From NCBI GenBank assembly GCA_903866285.1, contig CAIPMZ010000143.1, forward strand, positions 1 through 13,958: 13,958 bases of DNA. The letters run 5' to 3'. The stretch is from an uncultured bacterium. Lineage in GTDB: Bacteria > Patescibacteriota > Minisyncoccia > Moranbacterales > GWC2-37-73. The notes below the pieces were generated by a model. It saw only the letters and a program-made list of their open reading frames with translations, was not told the DNA's origin and did no database searches. The position numbers were made by a program, and so were the translations under genes. Shown here piece by piece: positions 1 through 5,704 of the stretch; the stretch's first letter is position 1; each line of letters begins with the position of its first letter.

Positions 1-197
1 AGGGTAAAATCCTTACAAAAGTTTAATTAAGCCTTTTTTAGCATATAAATATAAATTATACATATAAATCCAAAGCAAAAAAACAAAAACTAAAAAAGCT
101 TTTACACTCAGACCAACAATCTTTCAAGGGTTACCTTTTTATTATTAATTTGATTATACCAAAAAATTAAAAAGCTAGCTAGGAAAATTATCTCCAA
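1..197. other. AT-rich spacer, no gene seen
   Basis: Very AT-rich sequence upstream (in + coordinates) of the fusA terminator. I see no convincing open frame, RNA gene or strong repeat in it. It may be the edge of a contig. Confidence 0.5.
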
Positions 198-233
198 CAA
201 AAAACAGCCCCGCTTACGCGAGGCTGTTTTTAA
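198..233 (-). terminator. Rho-independent terminator after fusA
   Basis: A 10-bp perfect stem (200-209 with 222-231, AAAAACAGCC/GGCTGTTTTT) encloses a GC-rich loop. Read on the minus strand it lies about 65 bases after the fusA stop and ends in a T run. The sequence is A/T-flanked on both sides, so it could act in both directions. It marks the end of the str operon and shows that no tuf gene is cotranscribed after fusA. Confidence 0.85.
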
Positions 234-235
234 AA

Positions 236-296
236 AGTGGATTTTATCCGTGATTCGTGAAAATCCATGAGTTCAAATCTGTAAAAATTCGTATCT
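236..296. repeat. Degenerate 'ATCCGTGA' repeat block
   Basis: Between the terminator and the fusA stop, variants of a short unit recur (ATCCGTGATTCGTGAAAATC, then related pieces containing ATCCATGA, ATCTGTAA and ATTCGTAT). The same unit style reappears at 3062-3137. No coding sense is visible. Confidence 0.45.
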
Positions 297-298
297 TA

Positions 299-2383
299 TT
301 ATTTCTTTGCAATAATCGCCTCCGCGACATTCTTTGGCACTTCATTATAATGTGAAAATTCCATTGAATAACTAGCGCGTCCTTGAGTCATACTTCGCAT
401 TTGCGTAGCGTAACCAAACATATTGGCTAGTGGAACTTCAGCTTCAATTTCTTTCACGCGCGCATTGCCTTCGCCACGATCATTAATTTCCTTAATCATT
501 CCGCGACGAGCGTTAATATCGCCCACGATGTCGCCCATGAATTGTTCCGGCACAGTCACCACCACTTTCATGATTGGCTCGAGAATTACTGGGTTAGCGC
601 GCTTAACTGCTTCTTGCACCGCCATTGAACCAGCGATTTTAAAAGCAGCCTCTGAGGAATCGACTTCATGGAAAGATCCGTCGTATAAGGTTACCATCAC
701 GTCTACCATTGGATAACCAGCTAGCACGCCATTTTCCAAAGCTTCTTTAGCTCCCATATTAATTGGTTTAATATATTCCTGAGGAATAACGCCACCCTTA
801 ATTTCATCGAAGAATTCATAGCCCTTGCCCTTCTCCTCTTGGGGTTTAACTTTAAGCCAGCAATGCCCATATTGTCCGCGTCCGCCAGATTGTTTAATAT
901 ATTTTCCTTCAGCTTGCGCCTCACCCTTAATCGTTTCGCGATAAGCTACTTGCGGTTGACCAATATTGGCTTCCACGCCAAACTCTCGCTTCATGCGATC
1001 AATAATAATATCAAGATGAAGTTCGCCCATTCCAGAAATAATCGTTTGACCGCTTTCTTCATCCGTGCGTAAGCGTAAGGTTGGATCTTCGCCAGCTAGT
1101 TTGCGAAGCGCTAAGCCCATTTTTTCTTGGTCAGCTTTGGTCTTTGGTTCGACCGCAATGTCAATCACAGGTTCTGGAAAAACAATATTTTCTAAAATAA
1201 TTTGTTTCTGTTCATCGCAAAGGGTGTCCCCCGTCGTGGTACTTTTAAGTCCCACCAAGGCGCCAATCCCGCCAGCTCTGATCTCATCAATTTCTTCGCG
1301 GTGATTAGCATGCATCTGTAAAATTCGCCCAATACGTTCTTTCTCACCATTAGTCGCGTTAACCACGTATGAACCAGCTTTCAGCGTTCCAGAATAAACG
1401 CGGAAAAAAGTCAGCTGGCCTACGAAAGGATCGGTGGCAACTTTAAAAGCTAGCGCCGAGAAAGGTTCGTTATCATCAGCTTTGCGCGTTACTTCTTCGC
1501 CATTTTTTGGATTAGTTCCAAGCACTGGCGGCACGTCCAAAGGTGACGGTAGATAATCAACCACCGCATCCAAAACTAATTGCACACCTTTATTGCGTAG
1601 CGCCGTTCCGGTAAAGACTGGCACTAATTTAGCGGCCAAAACTCCCCGACGAAGTGCTGCTTTGAGCTCTTCAGTTGAAATTTCTTCCCCGTTTAAATAT
1701 TTCTCAGTTAAAGCGTCGTCCGTCTCTGAAATTTTCTCAATCATTTTTTCGCGCCACTGCTGAGCTTTTTCGACTAACTCAGTCGGAATTTCATTTTCCA
1801 CCACCGTAATTCCCATCTCGCCTTCAAAAGTATAGGCTTTCATCTTCATCAAATCAACCACACCAGAAAAATCACTGCGCTCCCCGATTGGAATTTGAAG
1901 GGCCAAAGCATTTGGCGTCAAACGATTCCAAATTGAACCCAGCACAAAATCAAAATCAGCGCCTTCTTTATCAATTTTATTAACAAAGCAAATACGCGGA
2001 ACGTGATATTTATCCGCTTGTCGCCAGACAGTTTCTGATTGTGGCTCAACGCCTTCCTTGCCATCAAAAATAACCACCGCGCCATCCAAGACGCGCAGTG
2101 AGCGTTCTACTTCCACGGTAAAATCAACGTGTCCAGGCGTATCGATAATATTAATTGGATGACCTTTCCAAGAGCATTTAGTCGCTGCCGAAGTAATCGT
2201 AATTCCGCGCTCTTGTTCCTGCTCCATCCAGTCCATCGTCGCTGCGCCTTCATGCACTTCACCAATTTTATGGGTAATTCCCGTATAAAATAAAATGCGC
2301 TCGGTGGTAGTGGTCTTGCCACCGTCGATATGCGCGATGATACCAATGTTACGTAGTTTCGCAATGTCGTTTTCTTGAGACAT
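299..2383 (-). CDS. fusA: Translation elongation factor G (EF-G)
   Basis: This is a GTPase that moves tRNAs and mRNA through the ribosome after peptide bond formation and, with ribosome recycling factor, splits post-termination ribosomes; it acts in the cytoplasm. The 694-aa length is normal for EF-G. The GTPase motifs are in order: G1 AHIDGGKT near residue 17, switch I ERGITIT, G3 DTPGHVDF, G4 NKID and a G5-like GTAL. Later domains are complete, including the domain IV region (GGRGQYGHCW) and a normal C-terminus. G1 has Gly where most EF-Gs have Ala (AHIDAGKT). It is the last gene of an rpsL-rpsG-fusA operon, and the terminator follows. The start at 2383 is fixed by the usual EF-G N-terminus; the ATG is preceded by an A/T-rich heptamer repeat rather than a Shine-Dalgarno site. 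Confidence 0.98.
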   Translation of the reverse strand: MSQENDIAKLRNIGIIAHIDGGKTTTTERILFYTGITHKIGEVHEGAATMDWMEQEQERGITITSAATKCSWKGHPINIIDTPGHVDFTVEVERSLRVLDGAVVIFDGKEGVEPQSETVWRQADKYHVPRICFVNKIDKEGADFDFVLGSIWNRLTPNALALQIPIGERSDFSGVVDLMKMKAYTFEGEMGITVVENEIPTELVEKAQQWREKMIEKISETDDALTEKYLNGEEISTEELKAALRRGVLAAKLVPVFTGTALRNKGVQLVLDAVVDYLPSPLDVPPVLGTNPKNGEEVTRKADDNEPFSALAFKVATDPFVGQLTFFRVYSGTLKAGSYVVNATNGEKERIGRILQMHANHREEIDEIRAGGIGALVGLKSTTTGDTLCDEQKQIILENIVFPEPVIDIAVEPKTKADQEKMGLALRKLAGEDPTLRLRTDEESGQTIISGMGELHLDIIIDRMKREFGVEANIGQPQVAYRETIKGEAQAEGKYIKQSGGRGQYGHCWLKVKPQEEKGKGYEFFDEIKGGVIPQEYIKPINMGAKEALENGVLAGYPMVDVMVTLYDGSFHEVDSSEAAFKIAGSMAVQEAVKRANPVILEPIMKVVVTVPEQFMGDIVGDINARRGMIKEINDRGEGNARVKEIEAEVPLANMFGYATQMRSMTQGRASYSMEFSHYNEVPKNVAEAIIAKK

Positions 2384-2390
2384 AAAAAAT

Positions 2391-2422
2391 TAATTTCTAA
2401 TTTCTAATTTCTAATTTCTAAT
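2391..2422 (-). repeat. GAAATTA heptamer tandem repeat before fusA
   Basis: About four and a half tandem copies of a 7-base unit, read on the minus strand as GAAATTA, end a few bases before the fusA start codon. The same unit stands before rpsL at 3580-3609. Confidence 0.8.
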
Positions 2423-2458
2423 CAAATTCTAATATTTCAATGTTCGAGACATTCAGAA

Positions 2459-2502
2459 ATTCAAAATTTATTCAAAATTCAAAATTCAAAATTCAAAATT
2501 TT
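2459..2502. repeat. TTCAAAA heptamer tandem repeat
   Basis: About five copies of a different 7-base unit (TTCAAAA on +), one of them altered, lie in the rpsG-fusA spacer. The 7-base period matches that of the neighbouring GAAATTA array, although the unit is different. Confidence 0.75.
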
Positions 2503-2531
2503 TAATATTATTTTTTTTATTATAAAACAAA

Positions 2532-2564
2532 GATAGAAACCCCCACTTAACAGGGATTTCTATC
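2532..2564 (-). terminator. Strong hairpin after rpsG (terminator or attenuator)
   Basis: The stem is GATAGAAA/TTTCTATC (2532-2539 with 2557-2564), then a C/A mismatch, then CCC/GGG around a 9-base loop. It begins 8 bases after the rpsG stop on the minus strand and is followed by TTTGTTTTATA. It could partly terminate transcription between rpsG and fusA, which would lower EF-G relative to the ribosomal proteins, or protect the upstream message. No separate fusA promoter is obvious. Confidence 0.6.
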
Positions 2565-2572
2565 GCAATAAT

Positions 2573-3040
2573 TTAGGCAAAGTGGGCAAACGCTTTATTG
2601 GCCTCAGCCATACGATGCGTATCTTCGCGTTTTTTCATCGCGCTGCCAATTTTGTTTGAAGCATCGATAAACTCATCAGCCATTTTTTCAGCCATTTTCT
2701 TGCCCTTCTTTACTCGGCAAGCAGCTAGGATCCAACGCACAGCCAAAGTTTGGCGACGTTCTCCGGAAACTTGAATCGGAACTTGGTAGTTTGCGCCACC
2801 AACTCGCTTTGATTTCAGTTCCAAAAGTGGAGAAACGTTTTTAATTGCTTGTTCAAAAACATTCAGTCCGCCTTTTTTAGTGCGTTCGTGAATAATATCA
2901 AATGATTCATAAATAACTTTTTCAGCGATACTGCGTTTGCCGTCTTGTAAAATTTTACCAATAAAACGACCCACTAAAATGTTTCCATAGCGTGAATCAG
3001 CTTTCCATTGTTTTTTATATACTCTTTTTCTTCGTGCCAT
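2573..3040 (-). CDS. rpsG: Small ribosomal subunit protein S7
   Basis: S7 binds the 3' major domain of 16S rRNA, starts assembly of the 30S head and lies near the E-site tRNA. The 155-aa product has normal bacterial S7 length, and the conserved segments are present: N-terminal MARRKRVYKK, the NVFEQAIKNVSP block, RVGGANYQVPI, the RRQTLAVRWI helix and the C-terminal KREDTHRMAEANKAFAH. It lies between rpsL and fusA as in the classical str operon. In well-studied bacteria S7 represses this operon by binding its mRNA; I cannot identify such a site here. The start is the only ATG that fits the family N-terminus. Confidence 0.98.
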   Translation of the reverse strand: MARRKRVYKKQWKADSRYGNILVGRFIGKILQDGKRSIAEKVIYESFDIIHERTKKGGLNVFEQAIKNVSPLLELKSKRVGGANYQVPIQVSGERRQTLAVRWILAACRVKKGKKMAEKMADEFIDASNKIGSAMKKREDTHRMAEANKAFAHFA

Positions 3041-3061
3041 ATTTTTTTATACTGATTTTAA

Positions 3062-3137
3062 CAGATCCTTGACGGATTTTTACGGAGCACGGATATCCGT
3101 GATCAGTGTTTATCAGTTTTATATCAGTGTTTATCGG
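3062..3137. repeat. Palindrome and degenerate repeats in the rpsL-rpsG spacer
   Basis: A perfect 14-bp palindrome, CACGGATATCCGTG (3088-3101), is flanked by a 13-base direct repeat, ATCAGTGTTTATC, at 3102-3114 and 3123-3135. The units resemble those at 236-296. The block replaces the short spacer that normally separates rpsL and rpsG. Confidence 0.6.
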
Positions 3138-3143
3138 TTATGT

Positions 3144-3566
3144 TTACTCTGTTTTTGCCTTTGGCCGCTTAGCTCCGTATTTGCTGCGACCTTGGTTACG
3201 CTTATCAACACCAGCACTGTCCAAAACTCCACGGACAATGTGGTAACGAACACCCGGAAGATCTTTTACCCGTCCTCCGCGGATCATCACGATGGAATGT
3301 TCTTGCAAGTTGTGTCCCACGCCTGGAATGTAAGCAGTAACTTCCATACCATTAGTCAAACGTACGCGAGCGATTTTTCGAAGCGCTGAGTTCGGTTTCT
3401 TTGGCGTAGTAGTACTTACCTTAATACAAACTCCTCGCTTAAACGGACTAGCGGTTTGCTTTGGTCGGTTTTGAAGCGTGTTAAAAATAGTCATCATAGC
3501 TGGTGACTTTGATTTCTTGGTTGACGATGTGCGTCCTTTCTTTACTAACTGATTGATTGTTGGCAT
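3144..3566 (-). CDS. rpsL: Small ribosomal subunit protein S12
   Basis: S12 sits at the decoding centre and tunes codon-anticodon accuracy; it is the classical site of streptomycin-resistance mutations. At 140 aa it is about 15 residues longer than E. coli S12, because of a longer segment between residues ~24 and 42 (before KRGVC), like the longer form known in Firmicutes. The decoding-centre motifs TTTPKKPNSALRK, PGVGHNLQEHS and RVKDLPGVRYHIVRG are intact, and both key lysines are the sensitive wild-type residues. It is the first gene of the str operon. The ATG is preceded by the GAAATTA repeat and no Shine-Dalgarno site is clear. Confidence 0.98.
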   Translation of the reverse strand: MPTINQLVKKGRTSSTKKSKSPAMMTIFNTLQNRPKQTASPFKRGVCIKVSTTTPKKPNSALRKIARVRLTNGMEVTAYIPGVGHNLQEHSIVMIRGGRVKDLPGVRYHIVRGVLDSAGVDKRNQGRSKYGAKRPKAKTE

Positions 3567-3579
3567 AGTGCGCTTCGCT

Positions 3580-3609
3580 TTAATTTCTAATTTCTAATTT
3601 CTAATTTTT
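3580..3609 (-). repeat. GAAATTA heptamer tandem repeat before rpsL
   Basis: About three and a half copies of the same 7-base unit found before fusA end roughly 15 bases before the rpsL start codon, in the operon leader. Confidence 0.75.
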
Positions 3610-3741
3610 AATCACTTTTCGATGACTAAATTTCAAAAACTAAAATTGAAAAATATAAGTTCATTTTTAAATTAAGCATAGCCGGCTAGAAATCCGTCCA
3701 GAACGAAACGAACCTCAATTGACTACTTTCTAAAACAAAAC

Positions 3742-3757
3742 AGCCAAAAATTTGGCT
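3742..3757 (-). promoter_or_regulatory. Hairpin early in the str operon leader
   Basis: On the minus strand a 16-base inverted repeat (AGCCAAA...TTTGGCT) lies only about 20 bases beyond the -10 box and is followed by GTTTTGTTTT, as in a short intrinsic terminator. It may be an attenuator or a leftover terminator. Its stem is AT-rich and weak, so the role is uncertain. Confidence 0.4.
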
Positions 3758-3774
3758 ACTTAACTAACAAAAGT

Positions 3775-3803
3775 ATTCTACACAAGATTTATAAATATGT
3801 CAA
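3775..3803 (-). promoter_or_regulatory. sigma70-type promoter of the str operon
   Basis: On the minus strand: -35 TTGACA (3798-3803), 17-base spacer, -10 TAGAAT (3775-3780). That is a near-consensus fit. It lies about 210 bases before rpsL, so the operon has a long leader. A partial copy of the -35 end (AATATGTCAAAC on +) recurs about 60 bases further upstream without a good -10. Confidence 0.75.
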
Positions 3804-3976
3804 ACGAAAGCCAAACTAAACAACTAAATAAGGGTGGGGTTGACTTCTATGGTAAAATATGTCAAACTATTAAGAATTTTCCGGTGGCTAAATAGCGATG
3901 AAAGAAATTGAGCCCATAGCTCTTTAAAAATTGAGTTTTATCTTTTTTTTGAAAAAAATTTCCAATAACTATAAAT

Positions 3977-4228
3977 ATGCTAAAAATGAACGACGCCCAA
4001 AAAACACTCAGAACAGTATCCGCCGAAAAAGCGAAAGATGCCTATTATGAAGATGGCGCTAAGGTACAGGATTGCTATGGCAATATTTACCATTTCGTAG
4101 AAGAAACTTCTGTTTTTTATTACAAAGTTCATTATATTGACCATGCGAATGGCAGCGTTAGCATAAGCTCTGCTGAGCCAAATTTCGAGGTCCCTGGGAG
4201 TGTTTGGATAATTCTTCCGAAAAAATAG
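3977..4228 (+). CDS. Small hypothetical protein, 83 aa
   Basis: I do not recognise the family. The product is soluble and mixed acidic/basic, with no membrane segment. It is aromatic-rich in the middle (YYEDGAKVQDCYGNIYHFVE, then SVFYYKVHYIDH) and ends PGSVWIILPKK, which suggests a small beta-rich domain. Two ATGs are possible, 3977 and 3986. The surest evidence that it is real is a strong terminator only 12 bases after its stop on the same strand. The long opposing frame over the same interval lacks such support. It stands alone between the str operon promoter and the M50 protease, with no recognisable ribosome binding site and no convincing promoter. Confidence 0.6.
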   Translation: MLKMNDAQKTLRTVSAEKAKDAYYEDGAKVQDCYGNIYHFVEETSVFYYKVHYIDHANGSVSISSAEPNFEVPGSVWIILPKK

Positions 4229-4240
4229 CCAACCAACACA

Positions 4241-4279
4241 AGAAAGGTATCCGCTTAACTGCGCTGCCTTTCTTTTTTT
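4241..4279 (+). terminator. Rho-independent terminator after the 83-aa gene
   Basis: The stem AGAAAGG/CCTTTCT (4241-4247 with 4267-4273) has an inner CGC/GCG pairing and is followed by TTTTTT. It is placed to end the + strand gene and is followed, 14 bases on, by the convergent end of the M50 gene. The AGAAAG side gives a weak reverse terminator too. Confidence 0.8.
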
Positions 4280-4292
4280 ATGCACAAAAGTA

Positions 4293-5024
4293 TTATATTG
4301 TGATACTAAAGAAGAGATTTAGCATTGTATTAAGGAAGATTCCCATAGGGGTCGAGAAGACAAAGATGAAAATTAAAAGCAACATAAAGCCATATTGCTC
4401 AAGCATCATCATAGTTTCAGTTTTGATGGGCAAAAAAGTGAATAAGATTTTGGAGCCGTCTAGTGGTGGAAACGGAATTAAATTGAAAAAGGCTAGTAGC
4501 ACGTTCCAAAAAATCACCATCGTCATTAAAGTAAAGAAAATCCCGCCTAAAGAGCCAGCGATAAAAGTTGAGAGTTGCTCCCAGTTTCCCATAGCGACGC
4601 TCACGATAATGTCACCTTTAATCGAAGCAGGCAAAGTGATCATTTTTCCAAGGATAGCCGCAATCAAGGCCAGGGCAATATTCGAACCAGGTCCACCGAG
4701 AGCCACCAACATCGGCCCGAATTTTTGATTTTTCAAATTGAAAGGATTGTATGGCACCGGCTTTGCCCAACCAAAAGCATAATGAAAGCCAGAAGTTACC
4801 AGCATAATGAGCGGCACCAAAACTGAGCCCATTGGGTCAATGTGCTTAAGCGGGTTAAAATTGAGCCGATCGGCGTATTTAGCCGTCGAATCGCCCAACC
4901 AAAGCGCCACGTAGCCATGCATGACTTCGTGGATGATGATTGAGTAAATCAGGATGATAATATAGAAAACGATCAGTACAAGTGAATTTAGGTCCACAGA
5001 AATGGAACATAGATCACAAAGCAT
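4293..5024 (-). CDS. Site-2 protease family (M50) membrane metalloprotease
   Basis: A multi-pass membrane protein of the zinc-dependent S2P/rhomboid-neighbour M50 family, which cuts substrates within or close to the membrane. The zinc motif HEVMH is at residues ~32-36 inside the first hydrophobic segment, and the third ligand is in FPPLDGSK near residue 195, the usual D-G motif. About five to six hydrophobic segments are visible. There is no PDZ domain, so it fits the short bacterial subgroup often annotated 'site-2 protease family protein'. Substrate unknown. The annotated first residues (MLCDLCSIS) are encoded inside the degenerate ATGTTCCATG repeat that fills the spacer, so the true start may be the GTG at 4997 (VDLNSLVLIVF). 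It is transcribed divergently from rpmB. Confidence 0.9.
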   Translation of the reverse strand: MLCDLCSISVDLNSLVLIVFYIIILIYSIIIHEVMHGYVALWLGDSTAKYADRLNFNPLKHIDPMGSVLVPLIMLVTSGFHYAFGWAKPVPYNPFNLKNQKFGPMLVALGGPGSNIALALIAAILGKMITLPASIKGDIIVSVAMGNWEQLSTFIAGSLGGIFFTLMTMVIFWNVLLAFFNLIPFPPLDGSKILFTFLPIKTETMMMLEQYGFMLLLIFIFVFSTPMGIFLNTMLNLFFSITI

Positions 5025-5230
5025 GGAACATGAATGAGCCCTGCTTTATGTTATGTGTTTTATGTTATGTGACTTTAGTCTTGTCAAAACTCAATAGCTA
5101 TGATACAGTAAACCTTGTAATAAATCAACCTCAATCATAGAACACGTAACATAAAACACGAAGCATTTTTTCTTAAAATAAAAGAAGAATGATTTCTTGT
5201 TCCATGCTGCCTGTTCCATGTTCTATAACT
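5000..5230. repeat. Inverted degenerate repeats between the M50 gene and rpmB
   Basis: Units such as TATGTTATGTGTTTTATG (about 5046-5066) and their complement GTAACATAAAACACG (5145-5159) flank the middle of the spacer. Outer units ATGGAACAT (+, 5003-5034) and TGTTCCATG (5199-5221) are also inverted relative to each other. The whole spacer is thus a loose inverted repeat, and it supplies the sequence around both gene starts. Confidence 0.6.
5081..5109 (+). promoter_or_regulatory. Possible rpmB promoter
   Basis: TTGTCA (5081-5086), 17 bases, TACAGT (5104-5109). The complementary strand at almost the same place reads TTGACA (5082-5087) with a poor CATAAA-like -10 at 17 bases, which could serve the M50 gene. 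Overlapping divergent promoters are therefore plausible but not proven. Confidence 0.4.
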
Positions 5231-5398
5231 ATGAGTAGAGTATGCAGCGTTTGCGGTCGTGGAACTACAGCTGGAAATTCCCGAAGCCATTCAAATATCG
5301 CCTCTAAAAGAAAATTTGCAATCAATATTCAATCTAAGAAAATTGACGGCAAGAAGGCCAAAATTTGCACCAAGTGCATGAAGACTGAGAGCAAATAA
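5231..5398 (+). CDS. rpmB: Large ribosomal subunit protein L28
   Basis: L28 is a 50S subunit protein of the peptidyl-transferase side of the ribosome. The reading frame is open from 5189, but the family start is the ATG at 5231 (MSRVCSVCGRG), giving 55 aa; the upstream residues come from the repeat. It is the zinc-binding form: CxxC at residues 5 and 8 and CxxC at 46 and 49. The family core is present (GRGTTAGNSRSHSN, then SKRKFAINIQ). It is shorter than typical L28 (60-80 aa), matching small-genome lineages. No Shine-Dalgarno site is visible. Confidence 0.92.
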   Translation: MSRVCSVCGRGTTAGNSRSHSNIASKRKFAINIQSKKIDGKKAKICTKCMKTESK

Positions 5399-5409
5399 TA
5401 CTGAACAAA

Positions 5410-5477
5410 CTAGCTTAGCGCTATTTCACGCGAAGGGACTAAGTCCCCAATTGGGGACTTAGTCCCTTCCAAGCTAG
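5410..5477. repeat. 38-bp perfect palindrome with an outer inverted repeat
   Basis: Positions 5432-5469 form a perfect 19+19 palindrome (half-site GAAGGGACTAAGTCCCCAA). It is enclosed by CTAGCTT (5410-5416) and AAGCTAG (5471-5477). Each half also contains an inner palindrome (GGGACTAAGTCCC and GGGACTTAGTCCC). It lies 33 bases after the rpmB stop. It could form a cruciform or a long RNA hairpin. It may be a mobile palindromic unit of the REP/MITE type. Confidence 0.85.
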
Positions 5478-5497
5478 CCAGAAGTTAACCAGGCTAA

Positions 5498-5566
5498 TTT
5501 AGCATAATAATCTTTCTGTATTATCAGCTAAACCACTTGTCAGTTCAGCGTCTCCGACCTGAACTG
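5498..5566. repeat. Two further stable hairpins after rpmB
   Basis: Hairpin A: TTTAGC+ATAATA pairs with TATTAT+GCTAAA (5498-5532), with a CA bulge and a 9-base loop. Hairpin B: CAGTTCAG/CTGAACTG (5541-5548 with 5559-5566), with an inner GTC-TCC-GAC. With the palindrome before and the terminator after, four hairpins follow one another in 200 bases, which could be a structured RNA or a pile-up of palindromic repeats. Confidence 0.65.
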
Positions 5567-5576
5567 CCCTTTTCTC

Positions 5577-5609
5577 AAAAATCCCCTGCCGGAAGGCTGG
5601 GGATTTTTT
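5577..5609. terminator. Bidirectional terminator between rpmB and the Pif1 gene
   Basis: A 10-bp stem AAAAATCCCC/GGGGATTTTT (5577-5586 with 5599-5608) is followed by a T/T mismatch, GCC/GGC and a GGAA loop. T runs follow on both strands, so it can end rpmB transcripts (+) and those of the helicase gene (-). Confidence 0.8.
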
Positions 5610-5704
5610 GAATTTAATTTCGCTATAGTTGCAAACAATTATTTCAAAAACCGCCCGCTACCATATGTAGTTGAATGGTAGAAAAGCGAAAAGAAAACAG
5701 CGGC

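Noticed and set aside
2391..2502. CRISPR array
   Set aside because: Units are 7 bases long and directly abutting, without spacers, and no cas genes are present.
3980..4285. A 101-aa minus-strand gene opposite the 83-aa gene
   Set aside because: It overlaps the plus-strand terminator in the wrong sense and its composition is that of a shadow frame; the plus frame has the proper stop-terminator spacing.
4204..4728. A 174-aa plus-strand gene
   Set aside because: It is antisense to the M50 protease, whose HEVMH and LDG motifs are unmistakable.
5577..5609. SRP RNA (ffs) because of the CCGGAAGG tetraloop
   Set aside because: The conserved asymmetric internal loop (CAGG/AGCAG) of SRP helix 8 is missing. 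A plain stem with T runs on both sides fits a terminator.
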